From: Bacteroidota bacterium
GTDB lineage: Bacteria > Bacteroidota > Bacteroidia > Bacteroidales > GCA-2711565
Assembly (NCBI GenBank): GCA_018816945.1
Contig: JAHIVC010000007.1
Coordinates: forward strand, 1-64,000
Length of the DNA: 64,000 nucleotides
Direction of reading: 5' to 3'
The translations under genes and the position numbers were made by a program. Shown one piece after another: positions 53,055 to 61,108 of this stretch. The notes under the pieces are model-generated. The model searched no databases, was not told the DNA's origin, and saw nothing but the letters and a program-made list of their open reading frames with translations. Every line of letters starts with the position of its first letter. The stretch's first letter is position 1.

Positions 53055-53073
53055 CAAATTTAGCGCAAATTTA
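53055..53073 (-). promoter_or_regulatory. hoxEF promoter -7 boxes (TAAATTTG, two copies)
   Basis: On the minus strand TAAATTTG occurs at 53062-53055 and again at 53073-53066. Both fit the Bacteroidota -7 consensus TAnnTTTG. A good -33 TTTG was not found at the usual distance, so the promoter may be weak or activated. The Rex site starts 3 bases downstream of the proximal box. Confidence 0.6.
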
Positions 53074-53406
53074 AATACCAAAAAACCAATTGAGGAATTT
53101 AGAAGAAGTTTAAATAATATATACTCACATTCAACCATTTAGATGCACACACCTACTTCTTTACAAATGAAAAGATTAAGTTAAAAACAGAATGCATTTT
53201 AACCCCCTATCTATGTTCGTTGATAACATATATTATTCTCTGACTTTCTGTTATTTACATTGTGAACAAATTATCATATAGCGAAAATACAATACGAATG
53301 CTTCAAAGATAAAGCTCGGGTCACGATCAAAAAAAGTCGTGTTGATTATTAACAAAAGTATTGAGACAACAAATTATGATTGTTCCAAGGGTTTCCGTAT
53401 AACTTT
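53074..53406. other. Noncoding gap between hoxEF promoter and rex
   Basis: About 330 bases with no convincing reading frame. A weaker half-match to a Rex site (TTGTGAA followed by CAAA-TTATCAT) is at 53260-53277. A short inverted pair CACGA/TCGTG is near 53322-53341. No terminator for the upstream minus-strand rex gene was recognised. Confidence 0.4.
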
Positions 53407-54024
53407 TTAATTACACTTTACAAAGTAGGCCATTTCCTCCAGGGTAGTAACTATATCAAATTCTTTGAGGTACACTGACTTTGGCAAATCAAGATGAACA
53501 GAAGTGAAATTCAGAATACTTTTAATTCCTGAATCCAATAATATCGAAGCTATAGAAGTAGCAAATTCCGATGGTATCGCAATAACTCCGACGGTTATGT
53601 TCTTTTCAAGGATGATTTTATTTAATTTACCAATGTCATAACATGGCACTTTATTAAACGATTTATCTATTAGTTGAGGGTCAATGTCAAAAATTGCTTT
53701 TACCTTCAAATTAATATCTTCTCCGGTAACATAATCCAAGATAGCCCTGCCCAACCGTCCGGCACCTATGATACAAATGTTTTGATACTCATTACTATCT
53801 ATTGTGACCCCAATTAAGGCATTTAATTCGTTTACATTATAACCTTTGCGATGATTACCGGATGATCCGATTAACATTAAATCTCTTCGAACCTGAACGG
53901 GATTTAGATTTAATAATCTCGCCAAATCATGTGAGTAAATAAAAGAGTCTTTCACGTATTTATATTTCACCAGTAATCTTCTGTAACGACTTAAACGCTG
54001 GACCGTTTTCTTTGGTAACTTCAT
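53407..54024 (-). CDS. rex: Redox-sensing repressor Rex (copy 1, beside hox operon)
   Basis: 205 residues from the ATG at 54024; a TTG at 54036 would add four residues. The N-terminal winged helix (KTVQRLSRYRRLL to VQVRRDLMLIG) is followed by a Rossmann domain with GAGRLGRAI (near residue 90) for NAD(H), and the C-terminal swapped helix (TTLEEMAYFVK). Rex releases DNA when NADH rises. It is transcribed toward the hox operon, 419 bases ahead of hoxEF, and Rex-type operators occur on the hoxEF and second rex promoters. Confidence 0.93.
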   Translation of the reverse strand: MKLPKKTVQRLSRYRRLLVKYKYVKDSFIYSHDLARLLNLNPVQVRRDLMLIGSSGNHRKGYNVNELNALIGVTIDSNEYQNICIIGAGRLGRAILDYVTGEDINLKVKAIFDIDPQLIDKSFNKVPCYDIGKLNKIILEKNITVGVIAIPSEFATSIASILLDSGIKSILNFTSVHLDLPKSVYLKEFDIVTTLEEMAYFVKCN

Positions 54025-54080
54025 AATTAGGATCAATTTATGGCAACTTTCAAACCAATATCAGCAAAGAAAGTGTAATG

Positions 54081-54088
54081 CAAATTTA
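54081..54088 (-). promoter_or_regulatory. Putative -7 box of rex copy 1
   Basis: CAAATTTA on the plus strand reads TAAATTTG on the minus strand, 57 bases upstream of the rex ATG. It is the -7 box half of a promoter divergent from that of hypF. No Rex palindrome was found here. Confidence 0.45.
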
Positions 54089-54171
54089 GGTGTAAGTTTC
54101 GGTTTTTAAAAAATTCATATCAAATAAAAAGTTTAATTTTGCCCGGTTCTCAATTGAATACTACTTAAAAT

Positions 54172-56454
54172 ATGCTGGAATATAACCTTTTTGAGACTTA
54201 TCAAATTCATATTCAAGGTCTGGTTCAGGGAGTTGGCTTCCGTCCATATATCTATCGTCAGGCACATAAATTTCAATTGAAAGGCTGGGTCGAAAACAGT
54301 AATGACGGGGTGTTTATCAGAGTGAATATCGATCCTGTTAAACTTGGTGAATTTCTTTCTGCAATAAAAAATGAGGCTCCAACGGCTTCAGATATATTTA
54401 GAATCAATTATCAAAAAATTGTGACCGAAGAATTTTCCGGTTTTGAAATTATTAAGAGTCGAAATAAATCGGATGAAATAACGGAAGTCAGCCCAGACAT
54501 TGGAGTTTGTAGCGATTGCCTGGCCGATTTAAAAACTCAAACTCATCGCATCAATTATCCTTTTATAAATTGCACCAATTGCGGCCCGCGTTTTACGATC
54601 ATAAAGGACCTTCCTTATGATCGGGAAAAAACCAGCATGAACCCTTTTGTGATGTGCGATCAATGCCGATCAGAATATATGGATGTTTTGGATCGCCGTT
54701 TTCACGCTCAACCGGTTGCCTGCAAGCATTGTGGGCCTCAATATCAATTGTATTTAAATGGAGAAATCATAAACGATTTTAATCAGATTATTTCCAATGT
54801 TTGCGAGTTACTTGAAAAAGGGGATATTGTTGCCATTAAAGGGTTGGGAGGTTATCATCTGGCTTGCGATGCTCAAAATGAAGAAGCCGTGCAAAAACTT
54901 AGAAACGCAAAAAACAGAGATGGCAAACCTTTCGCTGTTATGTTTCGGGATATTTCAAGCTTGAAAAAATTTACGGAATGTGATCCTGTTGAGGAGAAAC
55001 TTTTAACTTCCTGGCGAAATCCAATTTTACTTTTAAAAGACAAAAATAAATTAGCACCAAGTGTTAGTGTTGGTTTCAAAACCACCGGTGCTATGTTACC
55101 CTATATGCCTTTCCATTATCTGTTATTTCAGCAATTAAAATTACCTGTTATTGTTTTAACCAGTGGCAATATTACTGACGAACCCATCATCATTGATAAT
55201 CAGGATGCATTAGAAATACTAGGATCTATCGCTTCGGCTGTATTAACTTATAATCGCGACATCTATAACCGTACCGACGATTCAGTTGCCTTTGTGAGCA
55301 ATAATAAATCAAGGCTTATACGGAGATCTAGAAGCTATGTACCTAGTCCGGTTCGCTTATCTTTTAACGCGGAAGGGATCTTTGCAGCAGGCGCCGAATT
55401 AGTAAACTGCTTTTGCATTGGCAAATCCGATCAGGCCATTTTAAGTCAGCACATTGGTGATCTTAAGAATTTAGAAACGCTTGAATTTTACAGCGAATCA
55501 GTTGCACGATTTCAGCAATTGTTTAGGTTCAAACCAACATTGGTAGTTCATGATCTTCACCCTGATTATTTGTCAACTAAATATGCGAAAGGATTAAACC
55601 TAACTCATATAGGTGTTCAGCACCATCACGCTCATATTGCATCATGTATGGCAGAACATCAGCTTGATGAAAAAGTTATTGGAATTGCATTTGATGGTGT
55701 GGGATTGGGAGATGATGGAAATATTTGGGGCAGTGAATTTTTAATTTGTGATTTTGAAGATTACAAAAGATATTCACATTTCGAATTTGTACCGATGCCG
55801 GGTGGTGACAATGCCACAAAAAATCCTTGGCGGATGGCAGTTTCATATCTGTATAAATATTATGGCAAATCGTTTCTCGATTTAAATCTTACATTTTTAA
55901 AAAAGATTCCTGATTTTGAAGTTGATTTAATAATAAAAATGCTTGATAAAAATATCAATTGTCCTTTAACTTCCAGTGCCGGAAGACTTTTTGATGCCGT
56001 TGCGGCATTGACAGATATTTGTACTCAATCAAGCTTTCACGCGGAAGCTCCTATGAGGCTTGAAGCCGCGATCGACAAAAAGACATCAACAGCCTACGAT
56101 TTCGAAATTGGTACACCTATAAAACTCGAAAATATTATAAAAGGCATTGTTGAGGATTTACAAAATGGGATAAACAAAGAAGTGATCTCCGCAAAATTCC
56201 ATAATACCATAATTAATATTATTTTTGAGGTCGCTAATAAAATTAGGCAAACTGAAGGGTTAAATAAAGTAGTTTTATCGGGTGGAAGTTTTCAGAATAG
56301 ATTTTTACTTGAAAGAGTCGAGAATTTATTATCAGATGATGGATTTGAAGTTTTTGCACAAGAAAATATTCCTGCAAATGATGGAGGACTAGCTTTAGGG
56401 CAACTAGCTATTGCAGCAAAAAGAAGAGCTTTGAAATTGATTAATGTTGAATGA
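54172..56454 (+). CDS. hypF: Carbamoyltransferase HypF
   Basis: 760 residues in the full HypF order: acylphosphatase domain (GLVQGVGFRPYIYRQA, 1-95); two zinc fingers (CSDC ... CTNCGP, and CDQC ... CKHCGP, about 110-195); YrdC-like domain (about 200-385); Kae1-like domain with HHHAHIASCMAEH and AFDGVGLGDDG; and the end VVLSGGSFQNRFLLERV. It turns carbamoyl phosphate into the thiocarboxamide on HypE that becomes the CN ligands. It starts the hypFCDE run. A TAATTTTG box lies at 54134-54141. Confidence 0.96.
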   Translation: MLEYNLFETYQIHIQGLVQGVGFRPYIYRQAHKFQLKGWVENSNDGVFIRVNIDPVKLGEFLSAIKNEAPTASDIFRINYQKIVTEEFSGFEIIKSRNKSDEITEVSPDIGVCSDCLADLKTQTHRINYPFINCTNCGPRFTIIKDLPYDREKTSMNPFVMCDQCRSEYMDVLDRRFHAQPVACKHCGPQYQLYLNGEIINDFNQIISNVCELLEKGDIVAIKGLGGYHLACDAQNEEAVQKLRNAKNRDGKPFAVMFRDISSLKKFTECDPVEEKLLTSWRNPILLLKDKNKLAPSVSVGFKTTGAMLPYMPFHYLLFQQLKLPVIVLTSGNITDEPIIIDNQDALEILGSIASAVLTYNRDIYNRTDDSVAFVSNNKSRLIRRSRSYVPSPVRLSFNAEGIFAAGAELVNCFCIGKSDQAILSQHIGDLKNLETLEFYSESVARFQQLFRFKPTLVVHDLHPDYLSTKYAKGLNLTHIGVQHHHAHIASCMAEHQLDEKVIGIAFDGVGLGDDGNIWGSEFLICDFEDYKRYSHFEFVPMPGGDNATKNPWRMAVSYLYKYYGKSFLDLNLTFLKKIPDFEVDLIIKMLDKNINCPLTSSAGRLFDAVAALTDICTQSSFHAEAPMRLEAAIDKKTSTAYDFEIGTPIKLENIIKGIVEDLQNGINKEVISAKFHNTIINIIFEVANKIRQTEGLNKVVLSGGSFQNRFLLERVENLLSDDGFEVFAQENIPANDGGLALGQLAIAAKRRALKLINVE

Positions 56455-56529
56455 TTATTGATAATTGAAAATACATATTAATAAAGCTCTGAAATAATCA
56501 ATAATTATTCGAAAATAAAAAATAAAAAT

Positions 56530-56793
56530 ATGTGTTTAAGTATCCCTGCAAAAGTTGAATCGATAGAAGGTGAAATGGCAATAGTATCTGTTGGAGGAAC
56601 TACCTACGAGGCCAGTTTACAAATGATTGACAATGTTGAAATTGGTGATTATGTATTATTGCATACAGGATTTGCGATCCAAAAAATCAGTGAAGAAGAT
56701 GCTGCTGAAACGCTAAAAATATTTGAAGAGTTTGAAGATTTGAACCAGCGTCTTGATGAGGAAGAAAAAACGACAGGCAATCGGATAACCTAA
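56530..56793 (+). CDS. hypC: Hydrogenase maturation chaperone HypC
   Basis: 87 residues beginning MCLSIPAKV, with the essential N-terminal Cys2. The OB-fold core (EGEMAIVSVGG to DYVLLHTGFAIQKI) and an acidic C-terminal helix complete it. HypC carries the Fe(CN)2CO unit with HypD and escorts immature HoxH. It lies 75 bases after hypF and 29 before hypD. Confidence 0.95.
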   Translation: MCLSIPAKVESIEGEMAIVSVGGTTYEASLQMIDNVEIGDYVLLHTGFAIQKISEEDAAETLKIFEEFEDLNQRLDEEEKTTGNRIT

Positions 56794-56822
56794 AATTAGC
56801 TATCTATTCTAAAAGCTACGCA

Positions 56823-57905
56823 ATGAAATACATTGATGAATATCGGGACAGAGAACTGGTGATGGAGTTGATTGAACAAATTAAAAAAACTTCAACAAAA
56901 AAAATTACTTTAATGGAAGTTTGCGGTGGTCATACCATGTCCATTCAAAAATTTGGGATCCCAAGTTTATTACCTGCAAATATTAAATTGGTTTCAGGTC
57001 CGGGTTGTCCTGTTTGTGTTTCGAGCAGAAAATACATTGATCAGGCAGTTGCTTATGCCAGGTTAAATGATGTAATTATTGCAACTTACGGTGATTTGAT
57101 CAGAATTCCCGGATCCTCCACTTCACTTGATGAAGAAAAAGCCAAGGGTGCAGATGTCCGAATTGTATATTCGGTGCTGGATGCATTAAAAATAGCGGAA
57201 GAAAATCCGGATAAAAAAATCGTATTTTTAGGAATAGGTTTTGAAACAACTGCACCCAGCAGTGCTGTTGGAGTTTTAAACGCACATAAATCCGGAATTA
57301 AAAACTTCTTTCTGTTCAGCTCCCACAAAATTATGCCACCAGCAATGGCAGCGCTCATTGATGAAGGCGTTAAAATTGATGGATATATTGCACCCGGCCA
57401 TGTTAGTACCATTACCGGATCCGGCATCTATAAAGACATCGCTGAAATTTATAAGTTGGGATGTGTAATTTCGGGATTCGAACCTGTTGACCTTTTACGA
57501 TCAATTTTAATGCTGGTGAGGCAATTGGAAAACAATGATCCTAAAGTTGAAATCCAATATAGCCGGGTTGTAAAACCAGAAGGAAACCTAAAGGCACAAC
57601 AAATGTTGGATGAAGTTTTTGAGCTACAGGATGAATGGTGGAGAGGCTTAGGTGTACTACCAGAAAGCGGATTGAAAATCCGGGATAAATACAGAGAATA
57701 TGATGCTGTTGTAATGATTCCTGTTGAAGTTGAACCCACGAAAGAAGATCAAGGTTGTATTTGTGGTGAGGTATTGAAAGGACTCAAAAATCCAAAAGAC
57801 TGTAAACTATTTGCAAAAGCTTGTACTCCCAGTGATCCGGTTGGGGCCTGTATGGTATCGAACGAAGGAGCGTGTAATGCACATTATCGATTTAACAGAG
57901 ATTAA
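56823..57905 (+). CDS. hypD: Hydrogenase maturation factor HypD
   Basis: 360 residues. Conserved blocks: VCGGHTMSIQKFGI (Cys for the iron unit), SGPGCPVCVSS, GFETTAPS, FSSHKIMPPAM, and a C-terminal cysteine set (QGCICGEVLKG, ACTPSDPVGACMVSNEGAC) that holds the [4Fe-4S] cluster. HypD with HypC assembles the Fe(CN)2CO moiety. The hypE gene begins 15 bases downstream. Confidence 0.96.
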   Translation: MKYIDEYRDRELVMELIEQIKKTSTKKITLMEVCGGHTMSIQKFGIPSLLPANIKLVSGPGCPVCVSSRKYIDQAVAYARLNDVIIATYGDLIRIPGSSTSLDEEKAKGADVRIVYSVLDALKIAEENPDKKIVFLGIGFETTAPSSAVGVLNAHKSGIKNFFLFSSHKIMPPAMAALIDEGVKIDGYIAPGHVSTITGSGIYKDIAEIYKLGCVISGFEPVDLLRSILMLVRQLENNDPKVEIQYSRVVKPEGNLKAQQMLDEVFELQDEWWRGLGVLPESGLKIRDKYREYDAVVMIPVEVEPTKEDQGCICGEVLKGLKNPKDCKLFAKACTPSDPVGACMVSNEGACNAHYRFNRD

Positions 57906-57920
57906 TTGTGAAATAAACTA

Positions 57921-58937
57921 ATGAAAAACAAACAAGTATTACTGGGACATGGAAGTGGTGGTAGCTTATCACACGATTTGATAAGCAAACTTTTTGTTCG
58001 GTATTTCGATAATCCAATTTTAAGGCAGCAAACCGATTCAGCATTATTAAATATAAGCAGTAAATATATTGCCTATACCACTGATTCATACGTAGTTGAT
58101 CCTATTTTTTTCCCTGGTGGAAATATTGGGAAACTGGCTATTGCCGGTACAGTAAATGACTTAGCCGTTAGCGGGGCAACTCCCAAATATATTAGTTGTG
58201 GGTTTATCATAGAGGAAGGATTTGCCTTGGACGAACTGGAAACGATCGTCAAAACGATGTCGGAAGAAGCTCAAAAGGCTGGAGTTTTAATTGTTACAGG
58301 CGACACCAAAGTTGTTGACAGAGGTAAATGCGATAAAGTTTTTATCAACACCAGTGGCATAGGAGTAATTGATGAAAATCAATTGGAGATAAGTTCGGGT
58401 AAAAATATTAAAATTGGCGATCAAATTATCATTAATGGCAGTATTGGCGATCATGGTATGGCTATTTTAAGTGCCCGGAATGAATTAAATATTCGCGCTG
58501 CTATCGAATCAGACTGTGCTTGTTTAAATAAAATGATTGGTGAAGTTATCAAAAGTGGGGCACAAATTAAATTTATGCGCGATGCTACCAGAGGTGGTGT
58601 AGCCACAGTGCTTACCGAGCTTGCAACCGGCAGTCCATATGGAATTGAGCTTGATGAAGTCAGGTTGGTTGTTAAAGAAACCGTCAGAGGAATGTGTGAA
58701 ATACTTGGGTTTGATCCATTATATGTTGCCAATGAAGGTAAAGTTATCATGATTGTTGCTGTTGAGGATTCAAATAAAGTGATGCAGATTTTGAAATCAA
58801 ATGAATTTGGCAAAGAAGCATCCATTATTGGTGAAATAGTTGACAAACATCATGGCAAAGGATGGATAACTACTTCAATCGGAGGAAAGAGAATTATCGA
58901 TATGTTAGCCGGAGAACAACTTCCAAGGATTTGCTAG
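57921..58937 (+). CDS. hypE: Carbamoyl dehydratase HypE
   Basis: 338 residues. The start GHGSGGSLSHDLI is the ATP-binding GHGSGG motif of the PurM-like fold; MRDATRGGVATVL is conserved. The C-terminus ends PRIC with the terminal cysteine that receives the carbamoyl group from HypF and is dehydrated to the thiocyanate. It ends the hypFCDE run; a repeat-containing gap and terminator follow. Confidence 0.96.
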   Translation: MKNKQVLLGHGSGGSLSHDLISKLFVRYFDNPILRQQTDSALLNISSKYIAYTTDSYVVDPIFFPGGNIGKLAIAGTVNDLAVSGATPKYISCGFIIEEGFALDELETIVKTMSEEAQKAGVLIVTGDTKVVDRGKCDKVFINTSGIGVIDENQLEISSGKNIKIGDQIIINGSIGDHGMAILSARNELNIRAAIESDCACLNKMIGEVIKSGAQIKFMRDATRGGVATVLTELATGSPYGIELDEVRLVVKETVRGMCEILGFDPLYVANEGKVIMIVAVEDSNKVMQILKSNEFGKEASIIGEIVDKHHGKGWITTSIGGKRIIDMLAGEQLPRIC

Positions 58938-58955
58938 TATTTAATCAAAAGAATT

Positions 58956-59090
58956 CCTCGAAGTTCTGCTTCGGGGTAAGAATCCAGAATTCAGAATTCA
59001 GAAGAGGGATTAAAATATCTTCAAAAAAAAATCTGACTACTGACTACTGTATTCTGTATTCCAGATACCTCGCACCTCTGCTGCGGGGTA
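58956..59090. repeat. Two direct copies of a hairpin-forming word (CCTCG...CGGGGTA)
   Basis: 58956-58978 and 59068-59090 are 23-base copies of CCTCGNANNTCTGCTNCGGGGTA, each with internal pairing (CCTCGAAG with CTTCGGGG; CCTCGCA with TGCGGGG). Between them are AATTCAGAATTCAG and CTGACTACTGACTACTG words. No coding capacity is present. The element separates hypE from its terminator. Confidence 0.65.
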
Positions 59091-59113
59091 GTTCATTACC
59101 ACAATAATTTTCT

Positions 59114-59142
59114 AAAAAACAGCTCTTTATAGCTGTTTTTTT
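59114..59142 (+). terminator. Terminator after the hypFCDE cluster
   Basis: AAAAACAGCT (59115-59124) pairs with AGCTGTTTTT (59131-59140) around a 6-base loop, with a T run at the end. It lies about 180 bases after hypE. Confidence 0.8.
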
Positions 59143-59265
59143 ATTCTTCATCTTCACTTCATAATCAGAGTGCAGTATTGCCTCAGAACTCTTTGATGAG
59201 GTTATCGAATTCTCTGATGAAGCTATGAATGATAAGAATTCAGCTCACAGGAATAAAAACAACAG

Positions 59266-59457
59266 ATGGCTTTATTAAAAATTGAATCAGGCACTAATAA
59301 TTTTGGGCTTGGACTCGCATTGTCCAAAAAAATTAGCGACTATCATCAAATAGAGATCCAAGTTGAATCGAAACTTGATTATGGAAGTACTTTCACTTTG
59401 ATTTTTCCAAAGAAAAAACAAACAGGTATACCTGTTGAAGGTTTATTAAAAGTATAA
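59266..59457 (+). pseudogene. Histidine-kinase ATPase fragment (C-terminal remnant)
   Basis: 63 residues that match the end of a HATPase_c domain: NNFGLGLALSKKISDYHQ equals the G2 box and following helix, and STFTLIFPKK the final strand. The N box, G1 box and dimerisation domain are missing and no matching frame was found upstream, so the gene is a remnant. It does not closely resemble the two kinases at the start of the window. Confidence 0.6.
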
Positions 59458-59490
59458 AGGCAATTTCCAGTGATTTAATTACAGTAGTTA

Positions 59491-59892
59491 TTAGTCGCCG
59501 TAGGTTGCATGAAATTTACGCAAAGTATCTTCCAGATTCTCGATCATTACATAATGACTTTCGCAACCAACCCTTGAACAAATACTTACAACGCCGCCGA
59601 TCTCAATATTAAACTTTATTACTTTCCCATTGCATTCTTTGCAATCAACATTAGTATTCAATAATTCACGGCAGTGAGGACAATAAATTTCAGCATTACA
59701 ACCCTGAACCAATTGGATATCTGTCACTTTATCGTAGCATCCATAAGTAGAGCAAAGCCATAATTTGCCTGTTTTTTCACCACATTTAACATTTACATAA
59801 ATACTTGGTTTACCATTTAATTCTTTGTTGTAATCCATTAAAGAATGGTTACACTTGGTGCATTTTACATTTAAAGATACATTTTTAGGCAT
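59491..59892 (-). CDS. Cysteine-rich zinc-ribbon-like protein between hyp genes
   Basis: 133 residues with about 15 cysteines, many in paired or spaced sets: CTKC (11-14), KCGEKT, LCSTYGC, GCNAEIYCPHC, VDCKEC and ICSRVGC. The first and second halves look like repeated ribbon modules (NVKCGEKTGKLWLCSTYGC vs EIGGVVSICSRVGC). No named family was recognised. It is divergent from hypB, 216 bases away. HypA, the usual zinc-containing nickel chaperone, is not in the window; a related job is conceivable but unsupported, because no N-terminal MHE motif is present. Confidence 0.7.
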   Translation of the reverse strand: MPKNVSLNVKCTKCNHSLMDYNKELNGKPSIYVNVKCGEKTGKLWLCSTYGCYDKVTDIQLVQGCNAEIYCPHCRELLNTNVDCKECNGKVIKFNIEIGGVVSICSRVGCESHYVMIENLEDTLRKFHATYGD

Positions 59893-60084
59893 AGTGTCCT
59901 CCTTTTCTTGAGCTTAATAATCATTAATCAAAATAGTTCTTCTTTAGCTAATATACAAACATATCTTACGAATCCTATTATTCAACCTATATAATTTTGA
60001 AATATTGCTATATTTTACTGTTAAAAAAATATCATTGTTTATTTAATAACTTTAAATTATTGATCCGAAAATACTTTTATTGAT

Positions 60085-60107
60085 TAATTTTGTGAAAACT
60101 TTAATAA
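60085..60107 (+). promoter_or_regulatory. hypB -7 box overlapping a weaker Rex-type site
   Basis: TAATTTTG at 60085-60092 is a -7 box. It overlaps TTGTGAA-AACT-TTAATAA (60090-60107), which differs from a perfect Rex palindrome mainly by T for C in the right half. The hypB ATG is at 60109, so the transcript leader would be very short or the box is not the promoter. Treat as a candidate. Confidence 0.4.
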
Positions 60108-60108
60108 T

Positions 60109-60903
60109 ATGTGTGGAACTTGCGGCTGCGGCGACGATTCAGTATCGATTAAACGACCCGGAGAAAATACAAACCTCAACGGATTACTTCCTTATGATCA
60201 TTCACATGATCACAACTCTGACCATGGTCACAGCCATTCTCATGATGACAAACATAGAACTGAAATTCGTTTAGAAATAGATATTTTGCAAAAAAACAAC
60301 CTAATAGCCATGAAAAACCGTGGTTATTTTGAAGCAAAAAAAATATTTACACTTAACCTGGTCAGCTCACCGGGATCCGGAAAAACAAGTCTGCTTGAAA
60401 GGACCATTAAGGAAAAATACGATGAAATGCCCTTTTATGTAATTGAAGGGGATCAACAAACGATGAATGATGCCAACAGAATTGAAGCTGCAGGAGCACC
60501 GGCCGTTCAGGTAAACACCGGAAATGGCTGCCATTTAGAAGCCGACATGGTTTATAAGGCTGTACTAAAACTTCAACCTAAAGAGAATAGTATTCTTATC
60601 ATCGAAAATGTTGGAAATTTAGTTTGTCCATCAATGTTCGATTTAGGCGAATCTAAAAGAGTTGTGATTATTAGTGTTACCGAAGGCGAAGATAAACCCA
60701 TCAAATATCCTAACATGTTTCATACATCGGATATTTGCATCATCAATAAAACAGACCTTTTACCTTATGTTGACTTTAATGTTGAGAAAGCTAAAGAATA
60801 TGCCCTGCAAGTAAATCATCATCTTGAGTTCTTCGAACTATCAGCAAAAACAGGTGAAGGCATGAATGCTTGGTATGATTGGCTCAAAAAACAATTAAAG
60901 TAA
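60109..60903 (+). CDS. hypB: Nickel-insertion GTPase HypB
   Basis: 264 residues. The N-terminus has the high-affinity metal motif CGTCGCG (residues 2-8) followed by a His/Asp-rich stretch (about 29-50, DHSHDHN and HGHSHSHDD) that can store nickel. The G domain has P-loop SSPGSGKTSLLE (near 88), ENVGNLVCPS with the metal-site Cys, and NKTDLLPYV. It delivers nickel to HoxH with GTP hydrolysis. HypA, its usual partner, is not seen nearby. Confidence 0.96.
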   Translation: MCGTCGCGDDSVSIKRPGENTNLNGLLPYDHSHDHNSDHGHSHSHDDKHRTEIRLEIDILQKNNLIAMKNRGYFEAKKIFTLNLVSSPGSGKTSLLERTIKEKYDEMPFYVIEGDQQTMNDANRIEAAGAPAVQVNTGNGCHLEADMVYKAVLKLQPKENSILIIENVGNLVCPSMFDLGESKRVVIISVTEGEDKPIKYPNMFHTSDICIINKTDLLPYVDFNVEKAKEYALQVNHHLEFFELSAKTGEGMNAWYDWLKKQLK

Positions 60904-61015
60904 AGTTTTACTATTTATTAGTTAGGACGAATACCCTTTCACGATCATAATATCTATCAACAGATTTAAGATTTTGTATTTAAAATCTATTGGATTTTTA
61001 CAAGTTTCTAGCAAG

Positions 61016-61033
61016 TTGTGAAATTATTAACAA
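61016..61033. promoter_or_regulatory. Rex operator upstream of the second rex gene
   Basis: TTGTGAA-ATTA-TTAACAA is an 18-bp near-palindrome matching the Rex consensus in both halves. It lies 76 bases before the rex ATG, just upstream of the promoter -33 element. Autoregulation is the simplest reading. Confidence 0.8.
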
Positions 61034-61038
61034 TTTTT

Positions 61039-61070
61039 CTTGCATATTATTATCCCAAAATCTAAATTTG
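61039..61070 (+). promoter_or_regulatory. Promoter of rex copy 2 (CTTG-N20-TAAATTTG)
   Basis: CTTG at 61039-61042, a 20-base spacer and TAAATTTG at 61063-61070 fit the Bacteroidota housekeeping promoter. The expected start is near 61077, about 32 bases before the ATG. Confidence 0.65.
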
Positions 61071-61108
61071 CGAAACTCTATCAAGTTACCAATTAATTTC
61101 GCGGTTGA

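Noticed and set aside
53338-53355. Another Rex site (TTAACAA at 53349)
   Set aside because: The left half does not match TTGTKAA at the needed spacing.
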